Assembly (NCBI GenBank): GCA_002005505.1 | Contig: KV908337.1 | Coordinates: 522,501-586,500 of the forward strand | Reading direction: 5' to 3' | DNA from: Botryococcus braunii | Lineage: Eukaryota > Chlorophyta > Trebouxiophyceae | Length of the DNA: 64,000 nt | Shown: positions 13,988 to 23,881 of the stretch, in pieces | How the letters are laid out: each line of letters starts with the position of its first letter | Position numbering within the stretch: position 1 is the first letter of the stretch | The notes under the pieces: model-generated | Databases searched by the model: none | Told to the model about the DNA's origin: nothing | What the model saw: the letters and a program-made list of their open reading frames with translations, nothing else | Position numbers and translations under genes: made by a program

Positions 13988-14004
13988 GGGGGGGGGGGGG
14001 GGGG
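13988..14004. repeat. 17-bp poly-G tract
   Basis: The G-run directly follows the right-hand target duplication of the captured fragment. The coding family has no G-run here, so it was gained during or after that insertion. Confidence 0.9.
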
Positions 14005-14572
14005 AGTTAATCAGATTTGAGGGATTTACTACAGACGTGTCTGGCAGTGATCCTGCCGGTACAGCAAATGCTGATCTTTCAGACTTGCCTGACTTAGTCG
14101 AGTCTGATACTGATTTGACTATACTGTAGATGAGGAGGGTCCCACTGACCACCTCACTGATGTTGCTGCAAAGATGCCTGATGTCTCTCTGGCCCCCTTG
14201 GGCAATTTAGAGGTTACTAGTCCAGGAGCGCAGGTCCGCGCAGGTGAGCAGTTGAGCGCAGGGATGGCAGGGGATTTAGGGGAGGTATTAGCTCAGCAGG
14301 AGCTAATAGCAGTGTAGACTAGGAGTGGTAACAAAGGGCTCGGGGGTAATCTGGACTCGGAAGAGCCAGAGACCCGTTACACAAGTAGCCTGGGTGCGCG
14401 CCCTACAGAGGGTGTTCCACAAGTCACCAACCACGACAGTGTTGAGGGTTCTGTCTCAAACCCTCACTTAGTGCCAGTGAAATTTCACATCCTGGCTGCT
14501 GGTATTCCTCACTCACCTGCCGGTTTGTTTGGAGGGAGGTATCCTAAGAGAAAGCGCAATACAATACTCACA

Positions 14573-14832
14573 TGTAGCTATAACTAAGCGGAAGAGGTTT
14601 TATGAGACAGTGAGACAATTTGTGGTGTGCACGGAAAGAGTGTTACATGATTGATTCGCAGGTCCACTCTTAAACCCTGGATGGATTGAATGTACACTGT
14701 ACTGCCACAGACGTGTAGTCGGGCAACCGAGCGAACTACCTGAGCGAGGTTGTACCGCGAATCTCGATCACATGGCAAGTCATAGAGCAATGCCAAGGAC
14801 AACTAGAGCATCATACCCTAGGAAATGCTACA
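14573..14832 (-). repeat. gypsy-3 3' LTR, 260 bp, with polypurine tract to its right
   Basis: Ends are TGTAGCTATAAC on the left and AATGCTACA on the right (inverted TGTAGC...GCTACA). Read on the minus strand, a purine run (AAGGGGGAGGGCA, 14833-14845) stands immediately before the LTR. That makes it the 3' LTR of an element extending to the right, which fits the minus-strand gypsy-3 pol at 21743-23590 once copy B is removed. The left flank is copia copy A, so gypsy-3 inserted into copy A. The matching target duplication lies outside what I can identify. Confidence 0.7.
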
Positions 14833-14866
14833 TGCCCTCCCCCTTGGCATAAGCTATGAGATGGTG

Positions 14867-15190
14867 TATTATTCAATGGCACGGCTAGCGTCGACCTACA
14901 CACATTTAAGACATCCTGCAAGTATTGCAATCGTCAGCAACACTTAGCATAAAGCAGTTGGACAGTCCTTATCCGCTTGGAGGGCTTCACAGACTGGAGT
15001 TCGACAACATATGAACTATTACAATGTGTGTGTGTGTGTTAATGCGACTCACTAAGCTAAGCATAACATATAGGGATACCTGCAAGTATTGCAATCGTCA
15101 GCAACACTTAGCATAAAGCAGTTGGACAGCCCTTATCCGCTTGGAGGGCTTCACAGACTGGAGTTCGACAATGTATGAACTGACCAGTCC
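14867..15190 (-). repeat. copy B 3' LTR, truncated
   Basis: This contains the R/U5-side part of the copia-1 LTR, including both copies of its internal 103-bp-type duplication (TATTGCAATCGTCAGC...). Its terminal TG has become TA (TATTATTC against TGTTATTC in the 5' LTR). The U3 side is deleted and the segment abuts pol linker sequence at 15190. Confidence 0.85.
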
Positions 15191-18100
15191 ATGCTTTAAG
15201 TGATTTCATTTCCTCATCCATGGCATGTACCCATTTGTCAGCTTCAGGAGAGTTTATTGCTTCTACATATGTGGCTGGTTCAACAATTACCGTGTCTTCC
15301 TGTACTTGTACGTATCCACAGAAATTTGAGAATGTGTTTGTTTGGTTTGTTTCTGGTGTGTGTATTGTATTACGTTTCCTCTCAGGATACCTCCCTCCAA
15401 ACAAACCAGCAGGTGAGTGGGGAACACCAGCAGCCAGGAAGTCAAATTCCACTGGCTCTAAGTGAGGGTCTCGGACATAACCCTCAACACTGTCGTGGCT
15501 GGTGACTTGTGTAACACCCCCATTAATGGGGCGCGCACCCAGGCTACTTGTGTAACGGGTCTCTGGCACTTCCAAGTCCAGATTACCCGCGAGCCCTTTT
15601 TGACCACCCCTAGTCTCCATTGGTAGTAGCTCCTGCTGAGCCAATACCTCCCCTGGCTCCCCTGCCATTCCTGCGCTCAACTGCTCACCTGCGCGCACCT
15701 GCGCACCTGGACTTGCAACCTCTAAATTGCCCAAGGGGGCCAGAGAAACATCAGGCATGCTTGCAGGAACATCACTGAGGGGGTCAGTGGGACCATCCTC
15801 ATCTGTAGTATAATCAAAAGCACTGTCAGACTCAACTAAGTCTGGCAAGTCTGAAAGATCATCATTTATTGTACCTGCAGGGCCACTGCCAGACACGTCT
15901 GCAGTGACTTCCTCAAACCGGACAAATTCCCTAGCATGGACATCGACTTTGCCATCTATAGGCACTCTGTAGTTTTGACTGAGATCATCATATCCAAGAA
16001 AGATGCCTTCAGAACTTACACAGTCGAATTTTCCTGCCCTCTTGGCCTTTATAATCAATGCAAAAATTTACAGCCAAACACACGCAAGTGGCTGAGATTG
16101 GGCTTATAACCAAACCATGCTTCAAAGGGAGTAATACTCAAGTTTGCTACAGCACACATATTCCTGAGGTAATTTGCAGTTAGTTGAGCGTCACCCCAGT
16201 ATTCGGTTGGAAGTTCTGTGGCTGCCAGCATGGCTCTCGCCCTCTCTTGCAGTGTCCTATCAGTCTCTCTATCTTGCCATTCTGCTCATGCGCGTAAGGA
16301 GAAGTCTTCTGGTGAACTACTCCATACTATACAGAATTTGTCCAGCCCCATAAAGTCAGTGCCATTATCAGTACGTATGTACTTGACTCTGCATTCACAC
16401 TGATTTTGCCAAGTAGTGAGAAGGAGTGTAGCCTCTTTCACTGCATCGGATTTGGACTTTAGCAAGATGACTTCAGAGAATTCAGTGAATTCATCTATGA
16501 CAGTTAAGGCATATTTTTCTCCATCATTTGACTCAGGACTGATTGGACCCATTACATCCATATGTACTACTTCAAGTTTTCTAGTGCATTTGGTGCTTGT
16601 TGGTTTAAAGGGTTGCGTGATCATCTTCCCTAGCATGCATGGTTCACACACTCCATGGTTACTAATATGCTTAGTTAAATCAACAGATGGAAGAGACATC
16701 CCTTTTACCATCTCCTCCTTTCTCATCCTTGACATGTTATGAGGAGAAAGGTGACCTAAACGTTTGTGCCATAGGTCCACTTTTTCTGTGTCTACTTGTG
16801 CTATGCAAGTCTCAACATAGTTTATCTCTTTACTGAAAGTCACGTGTTTTTCAGTAATTGACAAATCAATAAACCATTGATAAGGGAAGCAATGTTCTGC
16901 ATATCCAAGATTTGTTCCAATTGAGTCTGTAATGAAACATTCAATGCCCAAAATACTTACATTGAGGTCATCTAGATATGCCTTTCCCACTGAAAGCAAG
17001 TATTTCTTGGAGGTAGGGAAATATTCAACAGTGTAAAGAACAAAAGACGTTCCAAACTCTGTAAATACTTGCATTTTACCCTCCCCAAGTATAGCTTCCC
17101 TCTTGCCATTTGCAACTACAAGGTATTCTGGGTCCTTGTACTCAACATAATCTATCATATTTCTTTGCTAGGGGAAATATGTAACAGGAATAGTCGCGTG
17201 TTATAGGAAAATGACCGGACCACGAGGATTTGGACCTCCATAAAGGTCCCTTCGTGAGTTATGGTCCTCCACGCCAAGAAGTGGCTGCTTCACGCGCCAA
17301 GGGAGTGACCCCTTACTTGACAAGGCGCATAAGAGAGGCGATGGATGGCGATGGAGAGAGGGACACTTAGAACAGGATAGAATAAGGCTTTGGCAGAGGA
17401 AGGACCGGGCCGGACTGGACGGGTACTGAGGTGGAGCCTAAACAAGTTGTAACCATTGTTCCCGCATCCTTTGGCCGTTTCTACTGTATCAAAATATGAT
17501 CTGTTGAGCCACTATCAATCAGCCAAGCAGGCAGGGAGGGAGTTGAATTGACTGATTCCCTTCTTACACAATTACTAGTTACCTCCCCTGAGTGCTGCTC
17601 CAACTTGGGGCAGTACTTCTTGACATGACCTGGCTCCTTGCAATTGTAGCACAGAAGCGTTGACCTTCCTTGCTGTTGGAAAGCCTGTCTGCCTGCCTGA
17701 GCACTATTCAAACTTTGATTAGTCTCTCTCGGTATCTCAACATTGTGGGCTGATGGTGCTCCCGCATTATTCTTGTTCACACCCTTATTCCCATATGTTG
17801 GATTTGTGACAATTCTAACATAAGGTTTTGGTGCATGAGTGCTTGCCTTCTTGTTCTGTAATTTGCTATATGTGAGCTCAAGAACATGCTGCAATTTGTG
17901 TATGTCTGCTTTGTCATAACATACAGAAGTTTGGAATTGTCTGTCAGCCTCATACTCGTCTGATAGACCTGCCAATAACATGGCACACAATGTGAGATCA
18001 TAATAAAATTCACCCAAACTTTTGATTGTGTTTGCAATTTTCCTTCCTCTTAGAATATATGCAGAGGGTTTCTCGCCAGGGAACATAGTTAAAGTCCTAG

Positions 18101-19483
18101 CCTCATGGTGCAGACTGATTAACTTGCCTTGTGCCCTCACTCTGAATACATCTAACAGAAGATGCTACATTTCATATGCTGAATACTGGTCTGAGATCTG
18201 TACCAAATATTCTTCAGTGCAAGACTGTGTGATCAGTGTCTGTGCTTTGTAATCATCCAGAGTGCCCTCACAGTCATCATGCACACAACTTGCAACTCAC
18301 ATTTCCATCAACATGGTATACACATGCTTACTCCACATAACCCAATTGTTGTCATTCAACTTTATCGGTTCTAGTTTTGGTGTAAGCTTTTGGTGTGTAT
18401 ATGAAATAGGGCCAGTTTGGAGAGTGGGGTAAATAGCACCAGGAAAGGCTGCAGACGTGAAAGGTGCAGGTCTTCCGCCACGAGGAGGAAACCCTCCTGT
18501 AGGAGGACCACCACTGTAAGGGGGACCCCCACCACCACCACCACTAGGCCCACCACCACCAGGCCCGGGCCCACCACCACCACCAGGCCCACCTCCACCA
18601 GGGTTTCCACCACTGGGGCCACCACCACCAGGACCACCCCCAGTAGCACCGTAGACAGGGACACTACCGTAGAATGTTGCCCTTGGTGCTTGTCTGGGTT
18701 GCTGCGCAGCTCCTGCTGGGCCAACAGGAGGGCCCCCACTGTATAGAGGACCTCCACCAGGAGGACCAGCTCCTGGAAGCGCCATTGGGACAGCTGCAGC
18801 AGCATGTGCTTGTGATACCCGTGGGATGCTGGGCACAAGTGTGGGATTAATTTGACTTAACGTTGTTGCAGCTATACTCACTGGCAACATACCTCCACTA
18901 GCAAGTGGGACATACACAACTTGTGTTCCTCTTGACTGTGTAATTTGAGTATTTACACCAACATTACTGGCCAAAGGAGCAGATGCAGGTTGCAACACAT
19001 GTGGCTGACTTAATTGGACAGTGGCAGTACTCACATTTGTCCAAGGCACAGTAAATGCAGGTTGAAAGTTACCTCTTGGCACAGCAAGACCACTGGAAAC
19101 AGGAACACTTCTTGATCTAAGTGTCCTACCAGCTATTAACCCGGGACTAAACCCGTATACATGCCTTGTACCTGGTGCTTGACTTCCAGACAGATTGGCA
19201 GGACCTCCTAAGTGCATTCACCAGATTCGGTTAGTAGACTACCTTGATTAAAGGATGAGCCATGCAATTGGCTGTCATTCACCTCCTCTCTGTCATGACT
19301 CTCAGACATTTCACTGTCATTTTCACTGCTAGAGTTTCGCAAGCCAGGATTTTCATGCAAGGCATTTAGATCAGAGGGAGAATACACATCTTCCTCATAA
19401 GCAGTGTTGTACACACCCTCGACTGAAACAGGAACATCATACGGCTCCTCTACAATTTCAGACAGTGTGTACGTAGCACTCAT
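15191..19483 (-). pseudogene. copy B gag-pol remnant without RT/RNase H
   Basis: The start codon complements 19481-19483 (MSATYTLSEIVEEPYD). In order come the N-terminal extension with a Gly/Pro-rich stretch (about 18660-18480), copia gag, zinc knuckle CYNCKEPGHVKKYC (CX2CX4HX4C), protease LIDSGSTDH, GAG-pre-integrase (LWHKRLGHLSPHN), integrase (HMDVMGPISPES, IRTDNGTDF) and a long acidic linker ending near 15191. Frameshifts occur near 19210 and 16290, and the S2 insertion falls right after the protease motif. Without RT the copy cannot replicate by itself. Confidence 0.9.
17180..17491 (+). mobile_element. 312-bp solo LTR or TRIM, family S2, in copy B
   Basis: Same family as 11798-12096 (TGTAACAGG start, TACTGTATCA end), here with the duplication AAATA at 17175-17179 and 17492-17496. 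Relative to the other copy it has about 13 extra bp near 17331-17345 and a handful of substitutions. Two independent insertions of one small element fix its boundaries. Strand is arbitrary. Confidence 0.87.
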
Positions 19484-19987
19484 TACAGCTAATCCTATAC
19501 CACAAGGATAGCCCAACTGCAAGCACTAGTACTTTTCCTCAAAGACAAGTGATGCAATCAACCACAGATCCTATCTTTCAAGGTCTGTAAACAGCTTATC
19601 TTATACAACAAAGAGAAGCTCAAGTTTGTTAAAAACCGCCGATTCTATACGTCTAGATCAGCCGATCGTGACCACGTTTCACTGAAATGAAGGACAAGTG
19701 GTACACCAACCCTGGTTTTCTGCACCAGAAAACCTCCGCCCAACTTACCGTGCCTCTCTCACCACCACTTTGACTTAATCGTCAAAGCATCCGAGAAGCC
19801 CTTCGACCAAAAATGCCCGCAACAGATATTTAGGGTCGATTCTCTGAAGTAAACCAAATAAATTGAGCTTACAAACAGAGAGGCAACACCTATCTACCTT
19901 TAGATTGCAATTAGGGCAAGCCGTATTGCTCACACAAGACGAGGTAGATCACCACGCCGGCCGTGTCATCGAGCTTCGCCGATACCA
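19484..19987 (-). promoter_or_regulatory. copy B leader and primer-binding site
   Basis: The untranslated leader lies between the 5' LTR and the start codon. The primer site TGGTATCGGCGA (complement of 19976-19987) abuts the LTR. Two stem-loops conserved in all copia-1 copies are present: stem CTTTGAC/GTCAAAG near 19770-19790, and stem GGTTTTCT/AGAAAACC near 19715-19735. They could serve packaging or translation, but the role is not shown. Confidence 0.7.
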
Positions 19988-21016
19988 TGTTATTCAATGG
20001 CACGGCTAGCGTCGACCTACACACATTTAAGACATCCTGCAAGTATTGCAATCGTCAGCAACACTTAGCGTAAAGCAGTTGGACAGCCCTTATCCGCTTG
20101 GAGGGCTTCACAGACTGGAGTTCGACAACGTATGAACTATTACAATGTGTGTGTGTGTGTTAATGCGACTCACTAAGCTAAGCATAACATATAGGGATAC
20201 CTGCAAGTATTGCAATCGTCAGCAACACTTAGCATAAAGCAGTTGGACAGCCCTTATCCGCTTGGAGGGCTTCACAGACTCGAGTTCGACAACGTATGAA
20301 CTGACCAGTCCCTCTGTCTTAACCCTTTAAATACCTCAGGAGGTCTGACATCATTGCCTCCTCTGTATTTGCTTGTTTTGTCACTCTAACACTACGGAGA
20401 GGCTGATCTGCGGCTCCGTACTATGCGTGAATTCGTAGAACCGTACACTTACCGTTCAGTCCTACCGGTTTTTTCCCGAATCCGACCCGAACATATCTTA
20501 GCCCGTGTAAACGACAAGATCTATCCACAAAAGGTCCGATCCAGAACCTCGGAGCCGAACGCACGCTCCGTGAAATGACTCGACGAAAAGATACGAGCTC
20601 CGTGAACACGTTCGGATCTAGATTCGATCACCGAGTTAGTTTCTGAGACTTCTAACCCACTCGGAGATGGCGCATTTACGTCTAACTTACTCGAATCTCA
20701 CGATAAGTACCGTAATTGCACCCCGGATCTTCTACTGTAAGTCCGTAACACCCTGTACACTCCAAGATCAAGTCTGCAGGCCCTTTAACTTTATTAAATG
20801 CTCATGAGTAAGTCCCAAATGTCTTTAATCAGTCAATATACTTGCACATTTATTCTATACACCAAGTATATCAACAACGTATCATGCAATACACCTGTAC
20901 CTTATGCAGCTGTACCTTATTTGGCCTCTTCAAACATGCAAATGAATGTGGGGGAATCTCATCAGATGTGTAATGAAAATTTTCCAAGTACACCTGATGA
21001 TCCCCATTTTATAACA
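19988..21016 (-). repeat. copy B 5' LTR, 1029 bp
   Basis: On the minus strand it begins TGTTATAAAATGGGG (right end, 21016) and ends AATAACA before the primer site. A TATA-like TATTTAAAG lies near 20325-20335 (minus), followed by two copies of a roughly 100-bp segment holding an AGCCCTT/GAGGGCT stem. A (TG)n run separates the two copies. It differs from copy C/D LTRs at many sites, so B belongs to an older subfamily. Confidence 0.9.
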
Positions 21017-21742
21017 TGGTGCTTATGGCCATGGGGCCACAAACGTAAGACAGGGGTATCACGAACCCTGCTCACTGTAACTATAGACATCACGCCTCCT
21101 ATAGTTACTACTCAGCAAGTAAAGAGGATTAAGTCCACAAAGCAAGTTAGCACGACGCAAACGAGGGACTCATCTGCTCAATGCTCGAATACCTTAACAA
21201 TCTAAGGACTATCGTCTGCAAGGCGGATCCTCTAACTTAGGGGACGAACTCTCTAGACAGCACTCACACCAGTGATGAAACAATTAGGTTGAGTCATTTG
21301 ACTAGCACTTGTCCAAACCTTAGGTCCAGTTACCCTGCACTGCAGTGTAACCTTCGCTTTAGGTGGCTATCCAACAAAAGGCATAAGGCATATTGTCTAG
21401 AGCAGCAAGCTATACACAACTAACTGCCACATAGTGTATCTCATGGGTAAGATACCAAAGCAAGTCATGCAGACACGGAACTACAATTTGCAGCTACAGT
21501 GCAACAGCAGGTGCATCACAAAGTGGAGCCGTGGATAAAGGAAACATAACCCATGCAAAGCATATAAATAAGAGACATGCATGCAAATCCCAATTCACGA
21601 TCCCTCTCCCTCCCAGACCCGTCCACCCTTCCTCCCTCCCAGATCCAAGCTGGCTGGCGAAGTCCAAGGGTCATCAGCCGCAAATGGCTGGAAAAGTCTC
21701 AAGGCCGCAAGTGGCTCCGCAAGGGATGCCCGCAAGTGGGAC
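21017..21742 (-). other. gypsy-3 3' untranslated region, no gene
   Basis: This stretch lies between the gypsy-3 chromodomain end and the point where copy B split the element. Purine-rich minus-strand runs occur near 21600-21640. No protein frame is convincing. Confidence 0.45.
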
Positions 21743-22931
21743 TTAAGAAAGGAGTGGGGCACCTGCCACGTCGTCTGCCAAGTGGCGAACATGGGCAAGG
21801 GGCTCCCAAGTGTTCTCAGTCTCATCATAGCCCATCCATTTGACCAAGTACCGCCAAGACTTTCCAACTCTCTTCTTAGCAATGATGGCCTCAACTTCGT
21901 AGACGCCGCCACGCTTATCTGCATACAAAGGAGGAGGTGAAGTAACGGTCACTGGTGAAGATGAAGACACATAAGGCTTCAACTGGGAAACATGAAACAC
22001 TGGATGAATGTTTACAGTCTCAGGCAAGAGAAGTCTAAAAGCACGAGTACCAACTGCTGCAGCAATAGTAAAGGGCCCAAAACACTTAGCTGATAATTTA
22101 GACGAGAGCCCAGGTGAAAGCTGGGTTTTCCTTGCAGCCAACAACACCTGGTCCCCCACCTTGAAAGGGTGGTCTCGTCTCTTTCTATCTGCATAAGACT
22201 TCTGCCGTTGCTGTGCAGAGGCAAGATTAGACTTGGCACTTTTAAGGCAGTCTGCAGCCCCTCAACCCACTCAGAAACAGCAGGATTTGCAGAACGTGAA
22301 GGAATAGCAGAAGACAAGGGGGTAAGGGGATGACGCCCGTGGTTCAAGAAGAAGGGTGTGTGCAGTGTGGAAGCCTGGAGAGAGTTATTATATGCAAACT
22401 CCACCATGCTGAGGTACTTGCACCAATCATTCTGTCTCGGGCCCACAAACCCTCTTAGCATGTCTTCCATGGTCCTATTCATCCTCTCTGTCTGGCCGTC
22501 AGTCTGAGGGTGGTAAGCAGTAGACATAGCAAGGTCAGTGCCTAACAACTTAACAAAGGCCTTCCAGAAGTGACTAGTAAATCTAGGATCTCTATCACTA
22601 ACAATGGATGTAGGCATTCCATACCTAACAAAGACCTTGTCAATAAACAGCTGTGCAAGTTGAGGTGCAGTGATAGTTTTAGTGCATGCAGCCAAGACAC
22701 ACAACTTAGAAAACCTATCAACAAAAACCACAATAGAATCAAAACCACAGCAGACAGGTAAAGCAGTCACTAAATCAAGGGAGATTTTCTGCCAAGGTCC
22801 ATCCTGAATGGGCAGTGGCTGAAGCAGGCCATAAGGTACGGCTCCAGTCCCTTTAGTGCGCTGGCAGGTGTCACAAGACCTGCAAAAGTCCCTGACTGAT
22901 GAGCTGAGACGTGGCCACCAAAACTCCCTGC

Positions 22932-23522
22932 TGTAACGACTATCGGGCGATGTCCGATAGTCGGAGCCCTACTTGACCGCTGAGCAATGCCGATAAACAC
23001 CGATCGTACCTTTTAGGTACGTGGCACACCCGGCCTAGTTGGTAGGATTCCTCCGAGGGACCTCGCAGTCCCGGGTACGAATCCCGGTCGTTACATTTGA
23101 AGATGGTATCGGCGAGCAGGAAACCCATTTTCCTCTCGCGTTGCGATCACGCGGTGCGACGCGCCTGCCCACAAGGGGGATGGGATTCCAGGCCGTAACA
23201 TCCGGACGCAATCTTCCAACGGACCCTCCGTAACGGACAGTCCTTATCCATGGGCTCACTCACCAACCACCACCCACGTGTATGGGCACGTGGACCATCC
23301 ACCAATTCTCCGTTCCCAGGCACAATCGAGGACGATTGTGGTCTAAGAGGGGGAGAAATGTAACGACTATCGGGCGATGTCCGACAGTCGGAGCCCTACT
23401 TAACCGCTGAGCAATGCCGATAAACACCGATCGTACCTTTTAGGCACGTGGCACACCCGGCCTAGTTGGTAGGATTCCTCCGAGGGACCTCGCAGTCCCG
23501 GGTACGAATCCCGGTCGTTACA
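22932..23522 (+). mobile_element. 591-bp TRIM element with two 164-bp LTRs
   Basis: LTRs at 22932-23095 and 23359-23522 (TGTAACGACTATCGG...GGTCGTTACA) differ at only a few positions. The target duplication CCTGC is at 22927-22931 and 23523-23527. The 263-bp interior has a primer site TGGTATCGGCGAGC (23104-23117) and a purine tract AAGAGGGGGAGAAA just before the second LTR, but no coding frame. That is the definition of a terminal-repeat retrotransposon in miniature; the enzymes must come from another element. It inserted into the integrase zinc-finger region of gypsy-3. Confidence 0.93.
23031..23087 (+). promoter_or_regulatory. tRNA-like A and B boxes in the left TRIM LTR
   Basis: CGGCCTAGTTGG (23031-23042) matches the pol III A-box consensus TGGCNNAGTNGG except the first base. 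GGTACGAATCC (23074-23084) matches the B box GGTTCGANTCC at all but one position, 31 nt downstream. The B box sits in a perfect T-arm-like hairpin: stem CCGGG/CCCGG, loop TACGAAT. No acceptor stem can be drawn, so it is not a tRNA gene. The same boxes are in the right LTR at 23458-23469 and 23501-23511. Confidence 0.65.
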
Positions 23523-23590
23523 CCTGCACACTAGCTCCTACATCTTGTTAATACCAAGATGGCCAGATAAATATTGCTGGCGAAAAGGCC

Positions 23591-23881
23591 AGCTTCAGCC
23601 CCGGCCTTTGCCGGTACGTGAAGGTGGCGTGAGTCGCAATTGGGCATCAATGGCGATGGTGACTGAGTAATGGAAGACACGTTTTGCGAACACGAGTTGG
23701 AGTTACAAACCTCTACAGTGCATACAAATACGATGTTCAGTTGCAAATGCCTTCACCACGCTCTAATACGTTATAACTTGAGACAATGATAGCGGTACTC
23801 GGTAAGGTTAGACTTCTACTGAGGTAAAACCAAGGTCTCTGCTGCCGAGATGAGTTGACGTATGAACATGAGCATGGATGC
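23591..23881. other. short stretch without recognised feature
   Basis: Lies between the last trace of gypsy-3 and the left end of the copia C/D tandem. It may be decayed gypsy-3 polyprotein DNA, but I cannot align it to a domain by eye. Confidence 0.4.

Larger units (their letters stand above)
10194..14572 (+). pseudogene. copia-1 copy A: decayed gag, protease, integrase; RT missing
   Basis: Copy A starts within the family leader (GTACTGGTGATTGC) and reaches the family start codon at 10244 (MSATYTLSEI). It then has the Gly/Pro-rich N-terminal extension, copia-type gag, zinc knuckle CYNCKEPGHMKKYC (near 12335), protease, GAG-pre-integrase and integrase (IRTDNG-type motif read here as LRTDNGTEF). 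It ends abruptly at 14572 in the linker before RT. Stops at about 10781, 10873 and 11257, frameshifts, and loss of the protease Asp (LIYSGSTDH instead of LIDSGSTDH) show it is dead. It carries two insertions (11798-12096, 13729-13975) and has no LTRs of its own. Confidence 0.9.
14867..21016 (-). mobile_element. copia-1 copy B, inserted in the gypsy-3 3' UTR
   Basis: A minus-strand Ty1/copia element flanked by the duplication TGGTG at 14862-14866 and 21017-21021. It has a complete 1029-bp 5' LTR, a leader and gag-pol up to the linker after integrase. An internal deletion then joins linker sequence directly to the middle of the 3' LTR near 15190, removing RT, RNase H, the polypurine tract and about 700 bp of LTR. 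A 312-bp S2 element interrupts the protease. Confidence 0.9.
21743..23590 (-). pseudogene. gypsy-3 integrase and chromodomain remnant, interrupted by a TRIM
   Basis: From right to left on the minus strand: a trace of the H2C2 finger (YLSGHLGINKM near 23550-23585), the TRIM insertion, then EFWWPRL, the integrase core (ISLDLVTALPV, IVSDRDPRFTSHF, AYHPQTDGQTERMNR) and a chromodomain (YLVKWMGYDETENTWEPL). The integrase D, D and E residues are all present, but a frameshift lies near 22200 and everything upstream of the finger (gag, protease, RT) is absent. It is a different gypsy lineage from gypsy-1 and G2 by sequence. Confidence 0.87.

Noticed and set aside
14573..14832. Solo LTR with TCACA target duplication
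   Set aside because: The right flank does not repeat TCACA and instead shows a polypurine tract, so it is read as the 3' LTR of gypsy-3.
21531..21940. Overlapping plus-strand frames of 70-120 residues
   Set aside because: They lie opposite the gypsy-3 chromodomain and 3' UTR and show no domain. Minus-strand homology is clear.
23031..23095. A true tRNA gene in the TRIM LTR
   Set aside because: A box, B box and T-arm are present but no acceptor stem pairs, and the same sequence is in both LTRs. It is a tRNA-like part of the element.
22932..23522. CRISPR-like or phage attachment repeats
   Set aside because: Only two copies, 164 bp long, with LTR ends, primer site, purine tract and target duplication. 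It is a TRIM.
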